Of a stretch of 64,000 bases of DNA, positions 56,392-64,000 are shown piece after piece (within the stretch, counting starts at the first letter, position 1; the number at the start of each line of letters is the position of its first letter). The notes under the pieces were generated by a model. That model was not told the origin of the DNA, searched no databases, and worked only from the letters and a program-made list of their open reading frames with translations. The translations under genes and the position numbers were made by a program. The DNA is from Hyphomicrobiales bacterium (GTDB taxonomy: Bacteria > Pseudomonadota > Alphaproteobacteria > Rhizobiales > Rhizobiaceae): positions 186,001 to 250,000 of the forward strand of contig UEGR01000011.1 of NCBI GenBank assembly GCA_900465685.1. The letters run 5' to 3'.

Positions 56392-57363
56392 ATGCTCGGG
56401 AGGTTTTTTCTGATGCGGCCGGAGGCCGCCAAGCGTACCGTTCAGATAGCTTTCTTTGTTATCCTGACGGCACTCTTCTGTTTCATGAATATCCGGTTTT
56501 CCGGCATAACAAACTGGCTTGGTATCGACCCCAAAGTTGCGAAAGCGGGTTTCACCAAAGCAACCCTGATCTCCTCGTTACTGCTTAGCGTTATCATCTT
56601 CGCCAATTGGAGTTTTCTGAGACTTTTTCCACGTTGGGCACAGATTTCCGGAATATGGCTGGAACTGTTCCTGCTCTTGATGATCTTCTTCTATTCATTC
56701 AATCTTTCGTTTGAATTCATAGCCCGCAAGATCGGATTTCTGATCAGCCAGGGCGTCGTCACAACGCTTTACATTTCTGCAGCCTCCATCTTTTTCGCCA
56801 CCATTCTGGCGTTGGTTGGCGCTGTGGCCAAGCTATCAAGGAACGGTCTCGTCTACGGGCTGGCGACGTTCTACACATCGCTTTTCCGCGGCCTGCCATT
56901 GCTGATGCAAATCTATATCATCTACCTTGGACTGCCGCAGGTGGGCTATGTCATCGGGCCTATTCCTGCCGGTATTCTTGCACTGTCCCTGTGCTATGGC
57001 GCCTATATGACCGAGATCTTCCGCGCAGGCATCGAGAGCATCCCGCGTGGACAGCAGGAAGGTGCATTCGCGCTCGGCCTCGGCCCTTCGCAGACCATGT
57101 GGCTGGTCATTCTTCCGCAGGCAATGCGCATCATCATTCCGCCGACCGGCAACCAGTTCATCGCAATGCTCAAGGACTCGTCACTGGTCTCCGTCATCGG
57201 CGTATGGGAGCTCATGTATCTCGCCCGCACACAGGGTCAGACCGAGTTCCGGCACATCGAAATGCTGATCACCGCATCGATGATCTACTGGGCCCTTTCC
57301 ATCGTTCTGGAATATGGTCAGGCCAAACTCGAAGCTCGCTTCAAAAGATCTCTGGCGCGTTAG
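56392..57363 (+). CDS. Amino-acid-type ABC transporter permease (long form)
   Basis: About 323 residues. It is longer than a usual His/Glu-type permease: two or three additional N-terminal helices (VQIAFFVILTALFCFMNIRF, then ATLISSLLLSVIIFANWSF) precede the standard domain from FIARKIGFLISQGVVTTLYI. The EAA loop is GQQEGAFALGLGPSQTMWLV. GAGGAG precedes ATG 56392, 13 bp after the oxidase stop. No second permease and no ATPase gene are visible in this cluster. Confidence 0.88.
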   Translation: MLGRFFLMRPEAAKRTVQIAFFVILTALFCFMNIRFSGITNWLGIDPKVAKAGFTKATLISSLLLSVIIFANWSFLRLFPRWAQISGIWLELFLLLMIFFYSFNLSFEFIARKIGFLISQGVVTTLYISAASIFFATILALVGAVAKLSRNGLVYGLATFYTSLFRGLPLLMQIYIIYLGLPQVGYVIGPIPAGILALSLCYGAYMTEIFRAGIESIPRGQQEGAFALGLGPSQTMWLVILPQAMRIIIPPTGNQFIAMLKDSSLVSVIGVWELMYLARTQGQTEFRHIEMLITASMIYWALSIVLEYGQAKLEARFKRSLAR

Positions 57364-57390
57364 ACGCGGCAGAGATTCACCTCTGATTGA

Positions 57391-57416
57391 GTCACCCCAA
57401 GAGGGGTGACTTTCTT
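57391..57416 (+). terminator. Hairpin after the permease gene, possible attenuator or terminator
   Basis: GTCACCCC and GGGGTGAC form a perfect stem with an AAGA loop, followed by TTTCTT. It overlaps an in-frame GTG at 57406 of the next gene, which therefore should not be its start. Confidence 0.6.
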
Positions 57417-57438
57417 CCAAATGATAAGCAGAGCGACC

Positions 57439-59484
57439 ATGGACAAGCGTCACGAAATTCTGTTCGAGCCGATCAAGATTGGCCCTGTCACGACGAAGAA
57501 CCGCTTCTATCAGGTTCCGCATTGTAGTGGCATGGGACATCGCTATCCCGAGCATGATCTTCGCCTGCGTGAGATGAAGGCAGAGGGCGGTTGGGGTGTG
57601 GTTTCCACGCAGGAAACCGAAATCCATCCCACATCGGATATTACGCCTTCCAATCAGGGTCGCATATGGGACGACAAGGACACCGACCGTCTCCAGAAGC
57701 TGACTGACGCGGTTCACCAGCATGGCAGTCTCGCGGCAATCCAGCTCGTGCATAACGGCATCCATGTCTCCAACCGTCTGACCAGACTGGCGCCTCTTGG
57801 GCCCATGGACATGATTGTCGATGTGGAAGATCCGGTTCAGGCAAAAGCCATGGACAAGGCCGACATTGCACGGTTTCGCAAATGGCATCGCGATGCAGCG
57901 CTGCGCGCCAAACGAGCCGGTTTCGATATCGTCTATGTTTACGCAGGCCACGACATGACTTTGCTGCAGCATTTTCTGCTGCAACGTTACAACACTCGCA
58001 CGGACGAATATGGCGGGTCGTTCGAGAACCGATTGCGTCTGTTTCGTGAAGTGCTGGCGGATACGCGCGACGCTGTCGGTGACAAATGTGCAATTGCGGT
58101 GCGCTTTGCGGTTGAGGAATTTCTGGGTGATCAGGGCATCCAGCACAATGGAGAAGGGCGGGATGTCATTGCCGCCCTCGCCGACGAACCTGATCTTTGG
58201 GATGTGAACCTGTCCGGCTGGTCCAACGATAGCCAGACATCGCGCTTTTCGCAGGAGGGCTTTCAGGAGCCCTATATCTCCTTTGTGAAATCGCTCACCA
58301 GCAAACCGGTCGTTGGTGTCGGTCGTTATACATCACCGGACACGATGGTGCAGGCGATCCGATCTGGTGTTCTCGATCTTATCGGCGCTGCGCGCCCGTC
58401 AATTGCCGACCCATTTCTACCCGAGAAAATCCGGACTGGTCGCGTCGATGACATTCGCGAATGCATCGGCTGCAATATATGCACCGCCAGCGACAACATC
58501 GTTGCACCCTTGCGCTGCACCCAAAACCCGACAATTGGCGAAGAAGCCCGCAAGGGTTGGCACCCTGAAAAAATTGGCAAGCTACAGACCACCGAGAAAG
58601 TGCTGGTGGTCGGTGGAGGACCCGCCGGTCTGGAAGCTGCCCGTGCCATGGCCGAGCGCGGCGCAGAAGTCATCATTGCTGAAAAGAACACCCATTGGGG
58701 CGGGCGCGTGACAGAGGAAGCAGCCCTGCCCGGTCTTGCAAGCTGGGCGCGTGTTCGCGATTGGCGCATGACGCAATTGCAGCGCGCGACCAATGTGGAG
58801 ATGTATCTCGACAGCCATCTGGACGCCGATGAAATCCTGACCTACGGAATTGCAAACGTGGTGCTGGCAACCGGCGCGCGCTGGCGCACGGATGCGGTCG
58901 GTCGCTCCCACAGGCAACCTCTGGAAACACTGGAAGGACACACACTCAGTGTGGACGCCATCCTGAAGGACAAAACATCACTTGATGATTGTCGCGGACC
59001 TCTCGTGATATTCGATGATGACCGTTACTATCTCGGCTCGGTACTGGCAGAGCTGGCGGTGAGCCGCGGCATTGATACGACACTGGTAACACCGGCGGCA
59101 ATCGTGGCCCCCTGGAGCGAACACACGCTCGAACAATCGAAGATTCAAACGAGATTGATAGAGCTGGGCGTCAGAATAATCTCGCTGCACAGGCTCGCCA
59201 GACAAACACCCGACAGCCTGTCTATCGCATGTGTCTATTCCGGCAAGGAAACCGAAATTCCATGCGAAACGTTGGTGCCGGTCACCAGTCGCCATCCCGA
59301 TAAAGGCCTGTCGACTGCGCTCGAAGCACGCCGGAATGAATGGCAGGACGCGGGTATAAAATCTGTCACCTCAATTGGTGACTGTTATGCACCATCGATC
59401 ATCGCCGCTGCGGTTTATAGCGGCCATTCCTATGCGCGTAGTTTTGGCGCAGCAGCCGCAGACGATATGGATATCTATCGATAG
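57439..59484 (+). CDS. TMADH/dimethylglycine-type flavoprotein: OYE domain plus 4Fe-4S and dinucleotide domain
   Basis: About 681 residues, as in trimethylamine and histamine dehydrogenases and stachydrine/carnitine-like demethylases. The FMN TIM barrel (residues 1-340) has ILFEPIKIGPVTTKNRFYQV and YGGSFENRLRLFREVL. ECIGCNICTASDN and LRCTQNPTIG supply the 4Fe-4S Cys (CxxCxxC...C). The ADP/FAD-like domain has VLVVGGGPAGLEAARAMAER. It likely oxidises an N-methyl amine or related compound. The ATG at 57439 has only a weak site. It is downstream of the amine-transporter cluster. Confidence 0.85.
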   Translation: MDKRHEILFEPIKIGPVTTKNRFYQVPHCSGMGHRYPEHDLRLREMKAEGGWGVVSTQETEIHPTSDITPSNQGRIWDDKDTDRLQKLTDAVHQHGSLAAIQLVHNGIHVSNRLTRLAPLGPMDMIVDVEDPVQAKAMDKADIARFRKWHRDAALRAKRAGFDIVYVYAGHDMTLLQHFLLQRYNTRTDEYGGSFENRLRLFREVLADTRDAVGDKCAIAVRFAVEEFLGDQGIQHNGEGRDVIAALADEPDLWDVNLSGWSNDSQTSRFSQEGFQEPYISFVKSLTSKPVVGVGRYTSPDTMVQAIRSGVLDLIGAARPSIADPFLPEKIRTGRVDDIRECIGCNICTASDNIVAPLRCTQNPTIGEEARKGWHPEKIGKLQTTEKVLVVGGGPAGLEAARAMAERGAEVIIAEKNTHWGGRVTEEAALPGLASWARVRDWRMTQLQRATNVEMYLDSHLDADEILTYGIANVVLATGARWRTDAVGRSHRQPLETLEGHTLSVDAILKDKTSLDDCRGPLVIFDDDRYYLGSVLAELAVSRGIDTTLVTPAAIVAPWSEHTLEQSKIQTRLIELGVRIISLHRLARQTPDSLSIACVYSGKETEIPCETLVPVTSRHPDKGLSTALEARRNEWQDAGIKSVTSIGDCYAPSIIAAAVYSGHSYARSFGAAAADDMDIYR

Positions 59485-59669
59485 ATAGCCGACCCGGATT
59501 ATTGAGTTTTACGTGGAAAATTCGACGGATCAGATTTGGTTTTGTAACGGCTGATTTGTTTGGTCTCGTCTCGTACAACACGACACCAACGGCAGCCGTC
59601 CTGTCAGCGCCGCTACGGCGTAGCCACAATCGACTTTCCTCCGTTCAGTTCTTCCATTAGCTAGAAGCA

Positions 59670-60041
59670 ATGAACACGCAGAACTCATTGAATATACCGC
59701 TGAGGGCATCTTTCGGCGGATGGAAAGCGCTTCCCTGGATAGCTTGGGGCCACAACAATATTGGGCCGCGGCTTACGCTCCATGATGACCGCATTGAATT
59801 CCGGCTTTTTCGCTTGCGCTCCAGGCCCTATTCCAGCGTGTCACGCGTTGACTATCGCACCATGCGAGGAACCGAGAACATCGTATTGGAGTTCAAAAAT
59901 TCGCTGACAACGTTCATAGGCAATGCCGCAGATCGCACCTTGGCGCGCAATGCCGTGCGATATCTCGGTGAAAAAGGCTGCGCTTTGTCCGCAAACGCTT
60001 CCGCTCTGCTCGAAGATATCGCCACACCGAAAGCGTCTTAG
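59670..60041 (+). CDS. Hypothetical protein, PH-like beta domain (123 aa)
   Basis: The start includes NTQNSLNIPLRASFGGWKAL. The middle is a run of short beta strands (RLTLHDDRIEFRLFRLRSRP, then VSRVDYRTMRGTENIVLEFK), as in bacterial PH-like domains, with a helical C-terminus. It is not recognised. The ribosome-binding site is not strong. It lies between the flavoprotein gene and a LysR gene. Confidence 0.6.
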   Translation: MNTQNSLNIPLRASFGGWKALPWIAWGHNNIGPRLTLHDDRIEFRLFRLRSRPYSSVSRVDYRTMRGTENIVLEFKNSLTTFIGNAADRTLARNAVRYLGEKGCALSANASALLEDIATPKAS

Positions 60042-60166
60042 GCTGGCGAACCGTTTCTCTGAGCGGTTGGATATTCCCTGACAGGGGCTTGACGAACGCG
60101 GTTCGGATACACAAAACCAAACCGAAATTGCAATTCATGCCTTCTGGCAAACGGGAGTAGTCAACA

Positions 60167-61063
60167 GTGGCAGTCGGTCGTCAATCCATGCCGCCGCTCA
60201 ATGCGCTGGTGGTTTTCGACAGCGCGGCCAGACTTGGCAGTTTCTCCCGTGCAGGTCTGGAACTGGGCCTTACCCAGAGCGCCGTGAGCCGACAGATCGG
60301 CAAGCTGGAAGCGTTCATTGGTTCTAAGCTCTTCAATCGTCTGCCCGTCGGCGTGCAACTGACCGCTATCGGCGAAAGTTATGCCTCGGAAGTCAGCCGA
60401 CTGCTTGGCGATCTCAGCGCTGTCACAGACGGCCTTCGGGCGTGGATCGGCCCCCGGCAGATCACCATCGCCTGTTCGCGCGGCATTGCTGACCAGTGGT
60501 TTCTCTCGCGCATAGGCAAGTTGAAAGCAGAGATTTCAGGCATCGAAATCCGGCTGCGCGTGACGGATGACGTCGCCCATTTGCGGCTCGATGAGTTCGA
60601 CCTTGCATTGTTTTATCGCAAAGAACGCCCCATCGGCGTCAATCTGACGGTCCTCGGTCGAGAGGAAGTCGTGCCCGTTTCAGCGCCGGGTGCGCCCAAC
60701 ATCATGGAGCAGGAAGCGCCAGTGCTGCTCGCTATCGAAGACACGATGCGCGAGTGGCAGGGATGGCCGGAATGGTGGCACGACGCCCGACTGTCGCCGC
60801 CGCCCGGCGCGCTGGAATGGCGGCTTGGCGATTACGGCCTTTGCGTCGCCGCGGCAACGCAAGGCATCGGCATCACACTCGGCTGGACATGGCTGATCAA
60901 GGAACAGCTGGCGAGCGGGACTTTGGTGCCTGTGCATAGCCATATGATGCGGTCGGACGCCTATTTCTATCTGATGCGGCCAGCCGACCGTCACCAGCGC
61001 AAAATCGTGCGGGAAGTGGCCGACTGGCTGATTGCAAGCAATGGAACCGATCCTATCACGTAA
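60167..61063 (+). CDS. LysR-family transcriptional regulator (GcvA-like)
   Basis: 298 residues. The N-terminal HTH (PPLNALVVFDSAARLGSFSR, then QSAVSRQIGKLEAFIGSKLF) is the GcvA/AmpR-type form. An effector-binding domain follows (ITIACSRGIADQWFLSRIGK, WRLGDYGLCVAAATQGIGIT). GTG start with GGGAG 9 bases upstream. LysR proteins usually control adjacent genes, so candidates are the amine cluster upstream or the ABC transporter at 61.6 kb. Confidence 0.9.
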   Translation: MAVGRQSMPPLNALVVFDSAARLGSFSRAGLELGLTQSAVSRQIGKLEAFIGSKLFNRLPVGVQLTAIGESYASEVSRLLGDLSAVTDGLRAWIGPRQITIACSRGIADQWFLSRIGKLKAEISGIEIRLRVTDDVAHLRLDEFDLALFYRKERPIGVNLTVLGREEVVPVSAPGAPNIMEQEAPVLLAIEDTMREWQGWPEWWHDARLSPPPGALEWRLGDYGLCVAAATQGIGITLGWTWLIKEQLASGTLVPVHSHMMRSDAYFYLMRPADRHQRKIVREVADWLIASNGTDPIT

Positions 61064-61087
61064 AGATGATGGGACCGGCGAAACGCA

Positions 61088-61354
61088 TCATTCCTGCGGG
61101 AGTGCGGCGCGGCGGCGCGACACCATGCGGAAGCGGATATATCCGAAAACGGTGATGACCAGCCAGGCAACCTGCGAAATGAAGGATCCGAGGTTGAAGT
61201 TCCAAGCCAGCGAATAGATCAGGGCGACGCCGCCCAGCACATTCAGCAGCGGAATGACCGGATCGTCGACGGTAAAAATACGCAATTGAATCAGCGCATA
61301 GCCAAGAAGGTAAAAGAACGCGCCCACCAAGCCGATAACATCCGGCAAACCCAT
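61088..61354 (-). CDS. Small CBU_0592-like membrane protein (88 aa)
   Basis: Three hydrophobic segments: VIGLVGAFFYLLGYALIQL, VIPLLNVLGGVALIYSLAW and SFISQVAWLVITVFGYIRF, with a basic tail. The pattern resembles the CBU_0592-type small membrane domain. GGAG lies 8 bases before the ATG. Function is unknown. Confidence 0.65.
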   Translation of the reverse strand: MGLPDVIGLVGAFFYLLGYALIQLRIFTVDDPVIPLLNVLGGVALIYSLAWNFNLGSFISQVAWLVITVFGYIRFRMVSRRRAALPQE

Positions 61355-61603
61355 TTTCGATCTCCAGGATCATCCAAATCTGAAAAAGCAGGAGCGGCTT
61401 CCCTTACGGAAAAGCGCCCCTGCCGGTACTGTTGGACGCTCCTTTATTCCTGTTCGCGCAAATGCCAAGACACACATTTCGCATGAGGGTATGCTTAAAA
61501 GTCATACCCAGAAATCCGACATCAACCCTTGAAAATAAGGGCTACAGTAAGCTACCCCACCCGCAAAAGCCGATAAGCTATGACTTAAACACAGGGGTAC
61601 AGA

Positions 61604-63181
61604 ATGCCTGAGCAAAAAAGCCAGTTTCAATTGACGCGTCGTTCTTTCATGGCGGGCGCAGCCGGCCTCGGTCTGGTGGGCATCACCGGCATGAGCGGCC
61701 TGATCACCTCGCCCGCTGCGGCGGCAGGCGAAGGCGCGCCAAAGAAAGGCGGAGTGCTCAAGCTCGGCATCGGCGGCGGCAGCACGACCGACAATTTTGA
61801 TCCGCGCCTTCTGAAGGACTGGGTTCCGGTCAATCAGGCCTACATGCTGATGAACGGCCTTGTCGAAATCGACGCCGACAATAAGGCTGTGCCTGAACTG
61901 TTCGAAAGCTGGGAGCCATCAGCCGACGCCAAGGAATGGACCTTCAAGGTTCGTCAGGGCGTGACCTTCCATAACGGCAAGACGCTTGACGCCGACGACG
62001 TCATCTATTCGATCAACCTGCATCGCGGCGAAACCACATCTGGCGCACGTTCGCTCGCATCGGAATTCACCGATGTCGCCAAGGTCGATGCTGGCACGGT
62101 CAAGATCACGCTGAAGAGCGGTAATGCCGATCTGCCTTACATCCTGTCCGATTATCACTTCCTCGTCGTTCCGAAAGACTGGACCGATTTCAACAAGCCG
62201 GTCGGCACCGGACCTTTCGTTTTCGAGCGTTTCCAGCCGGGCGTGCGTTCGCGTTTCACGCGCAATGAAAGCTACTGGAAGCCGAACACGGCATGGGTTG
62301 ATGCGGTTGAAGTCATCGTTATCAACGACGTGTCTGCCCGTACCAACGCCATGATGTCCGGTCAGGTGCACGCCATCAACCAGCTGGATTTCAAGACCGT
62401 CGATCTGTTGAAGCGCAATCCGAACCTCAACATTGTCCAGTCGTCTGGCGGCCAGCACTTCTCCTTCCTGATGGATTGCACGCAGGCACCGTTCACCGAC
62501 AACAATGTCCGTCTTGCCGTCAAGCACGCCATCGACCGTGAACAGATGCTCAAGACCGCCTTGCGCGGCTATGGGCGTCTCGGCAACGACAACCCGATCC
62601 CGAGCACCGACCCGTTCTTCGACGCCGCACTGCCGCAGCGCGCCTATGACCCGGAAAAGGCCAAGTTCTATCTGAAACAGGCCGGCATGGATTCGCTGAA
62701 AATCCAGCTGTCCGCTTCCGATGCGGCCTTCACGGGCGCTGTCGATGCCGCAGCGATCTTCCGCACCGCCGCCGCCAAGTCGGGCATCGAGATCGATATC
62801 AAGCGTGAACCGGCTGACGGATATTGGGACAATGTCTGGATGAAAGCGCCGTTCTGCATGTCTTATCGTGGTGGTCGCCCGACCGCCGATCAGGCCCTGT
62901 CGGTCGCTTATGCATCCAACGCATCGCAAAACGATACGCATTGGAAGAGCGCTGATTTCGACGCCAAGCTGCTCGAAGCCCGCGCGATGCTCGATCAGGC
63001 CAAGCGCAAGGAAATCTACGCCGAATTGCAGGCCATGATCAGCAATGATGGCGGCGCGCTTATTCCGATGTTCGGCGACTATCTCGACGCCACCTCCAAG
63101 AAGCTCAAGGGCGTAACCACGCATCCGATGTTCAATCTGATGGGTGCGCGCCTTGCCGAAAAAGTCTGGCTGGAAGCATAA
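61604..63181 (+). CDS. Peptide-type ABC transporter substrate-binding protein with Tat signal
   Basis: 525 residues. The N-terminus has a twin-arginine signal (LTRRSFMAGAAGLGLVGI) ending at ITSPAAAAGE. Family 5 features: GGVLKLGIGGGSTTDNFDPR, YMLMNGLVEIDADNKAVPEL and TFKVRQGVTFHNGKTLDADD. Export by Tat means it folds, perhaps with a bound ligand, before crossing the membrane. It heads an operon with the permease that follows one base later. Confidence 0.9.
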   Translation: MPEQKSQFQLTRRSFMAGAAGLGLVGITGMSGLITSPAAAAGEGAPKKGGVLKLGIGGGSTTDNFDPRLLKDWVPVNQAYMLMNGLVEIDADNKAVPELFESWEPSADAKEWTFKVRQGVTFHNGKTLDADDVIYSINLHRGETTSGARSLASEFTDVAKVDAGTVKITLKSGNADLPYILSDYHFLVVPKDWTDFNKPVGTGPFVFERFQPGVRSRFTRNESYWKPNTAWVDAVEVIVINDVSARTNAMMSGQVHAINQLDFKTVDLLKRNPNLNIVQSSGGQHFSFLMDCTQAPFTDNNVRLAVKHAIDREQMLKTALRGYGRLGNDNPIPSTDPFFDAALPQRAYDPEKAKFYLKQAGMDSLKIQLSASDAAFTGAVDAAAIFRTAAAKSGIEIDIKREPADGYWDNVWMKAPFCMSYRGGRPTADQALSVAYASNASQNDTHWKSADFDAKLLEARAMLDQAKRKEIYAELQAMISNDGGALIPMFGDYLDATSKKLKGVTTHPMFNLMGARLAEKVWLEA

Positions 63182-64000
63182 ATGTTCGTTCTAATCATCA
63201 AGCGTGTGGGGCTCGGGCTCCTCACGCTGTTCCTCGTGTCGGCGTTGATTTTCGCCGGCACGCAGATCTTGCCGGGTGACGTGGCGTCCGCCATTCTCGG
63301 TCAGAATGCCACGCCGGAAGCGCTTGCGACGCTGCGCGAAAGCCTCGGTCTCAACCAACCGGTCCTCGCACGCTATTTCGCGTGGCTGGCTGGTTTCGTG
63401 ACTGGCGATCTCGGCACCTCGCTTGCCAATCAGCAACCGGTAGCCGATCTCCTGTGGCCGCGTTTCTGGAATACGATGGCGCTTGCAGCCTTTGCAGCAG
63501 TTATCAGCGTCCCGATCGCCATTCTCTTTGGCCTCATTACCGCGGTTAAGCGCGGCGGCATCTTCGACCGCGTTGTGAATATCGTGGCGCTCGCCTTCGT
63601 TTCGCTGCCAGAATATTTCCTCGGCCTTTTGCTGATCCTGTTCCTGTCGATCCGCTTCAACCTGCTGCCGAGCCTTGCCGATACCTATGAAGGCATGACG
63701 TTCCTTGAATGGATTCAGGCCACGGCCCTGCCCGCACTGACGCTGGTTCTGGTGACCGTTGCGCAGATGATGCGCATGACGCGCACCGCCGTTTTGTCGG
63801 TTATGGATCAGGCCTATGTTGAAACCGCCTATCTGAAAGGTCTGCGCACCAAGCGCGTTGTGACCAAGCACGCTTTGCCCAATGCGGCAGCGCCAATCGT
63901 CAATGTGGTGGCGTTCAACATCGCTTACCTCATCACCGGCGTGGTGCTGGTCGAAGCGGTCTTCAACTATAACGGCCTTGGCCGCTTCATGGTTGACGCC
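63182..64000 (+). CDS. Peptide-type ABC transporter permease, DppB-like (partial)
   Basis: The frame starts ATG right after the binding-protein stop (TAA-ATG) and runs off the window after 273 codons. It begins MFVLIIKRVGLGLLTLFLVS and has the DppB-type LRESLGLNQPVLARYFAWLA and GDLGTSLANQQPVADLLWPR. The EAA loop is YLKGLRTKRVVTKHALPNAA, and FNYNGLGRFMVDA is at the cut end. Roughly 40 residues are probably missing. Confidence 0.92.
   Translation, partial: MFVLIIKRVGLGLLTLFLVSALIFAGTQILPGDVASAILGQNATPEALATLRESLGLNQPVLARYFAWLAGFVTGDLGTSLANQQPVADLLWPRFWNTMALAAFAAVISVPIAILFGLITAVKRGGIFDRVVNIVALAFVSLPEYFLGLLLILFLSIRFNLLPSLADTYEGMTFLEWIQATALPALTLVLVTVAQMMRMTRTAVLSVMDQAYVETAYLKGLRTKRVVTKHALPNAAAPIVNVVAFNIAYLITGVVLVEAVFNYNGLGRFMVDA

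Noticed and set aside
57406..57438. GTG 57406 as start of the TMADH-like gene
   Set aside because: It lies in the 3' arm of a strong hairpin. ATG 57439 gives the family N-terminus.
61919..63124. 401-codon minus-strand open frame inside the peptide-binding-protein gene
   Set aside because: It is antisense to a well-supported SBP family 5 gene, and its translation shows no recognisable domain.

Overview
The window looks like chromosomal DNA of an alphaproteobacterium of the Brucella/Ochrobactrum group (Rhizobiales). This rests on gene content and protein style (CpdR, an HWE-family histidine kinase, GltBD, GalU, a CycA-type permease), on an alphaproteobacterial MmgR/suhB-type sRNA, and on a short interspersed repeat that I associate with Brucellaceae. 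The large accessory catabolic clusters suit a free-living Ochrobactrum-like member better than a host-restricted Brucella. No species can be named from sequence reading alone.

Layout: 0-19.6 kb is housekeeping backbone: the end of an outer-membrane barrel gene, galU, a MltB-like lytic transglycosylase, a DUF459 SGNH hydrolase, cycA, gltD-gltB, threonine aldolase, a small heat-shock gene with a possible RNA thermometer, a PepSY-like exported protein, an alpha/beta hydrolase, a hisN-like phosphatase, an MmgR/suhB-like sRNA, an N-formylglutamate amidohydrolase, cpdR and tRNA-Val(GAC). From 19.6 to 23.5 kb, just after the tRNA, lies a loose region of small genes and gene remnants: a frameshifted Cys/His-rich ORF, a nonsense-broken SRAP/YedK start, several tiny membrane proteins, another PepSY-like protein and an orphan HWE kinase.

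23.6-51.8 kb is a dense catabolic island. On the minus strand are a Dpp-type ABC transporter (two permeases, two ATPases), a CaiB-type CoA transferase and an aldehyde dehydrogenase. Next come an IclR regulator and an unusual E2 (lipoyl domain, binding domain and alpha/beta hydrolase). A second minus-strand operon carries enoyl-CoA hydratase, 3-hydroxyacyl-CoA dehydrogenase, a fused E1alpha-beta 2-oxoacid dehydrogenase and a peptide-type binding protein. It faces an acyl-CoA dehydrogenase, an AroE-like dehydrogenase with altered substrate-site residues and a FadR-type GntR. Then follow a polyamine-type ABC transporter, a class III aminotransferase, a second GntR paralog, a dimethylformamidase-like hydrolase, and a divergent class II aldolase / OtnK-type kinase pair.

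The main finding is a shared 15-bp near-palindrome (TGGAATTWAATTTCA), resembling the IclR-family operator, at three divergent promoters of this island (30.43, 38.92 and 50.45 kb). It ties the transporter, acyl-CoA, E1/E2 and sugar-acid modules into one predicted regulon, with the IclR protein at 30.5 kb as the obvious candidate regulator. A second decamer, TGATATATCA, is repeated at the ABC/aminotransferase promoter and is the likely operator of the GntR pair. Together these suggest an undescribed pathway that takes up and breaks down a nitrogen-containing compound through CoA intermediates; the substrate is unknown.

51.9-64 kb holds a DHA2-type MFS exporter, a RidA-family gene, a cluster with an amino-acid-type ABC binding protein, FAD oxidase, single permease and trimethylamine-dehydrogenase-like flavoprotein (no ATPase gene visible), a LysR regulator, small membrane proteins, and the start of another peptide-type ABC transporter that runs off the end of the window.
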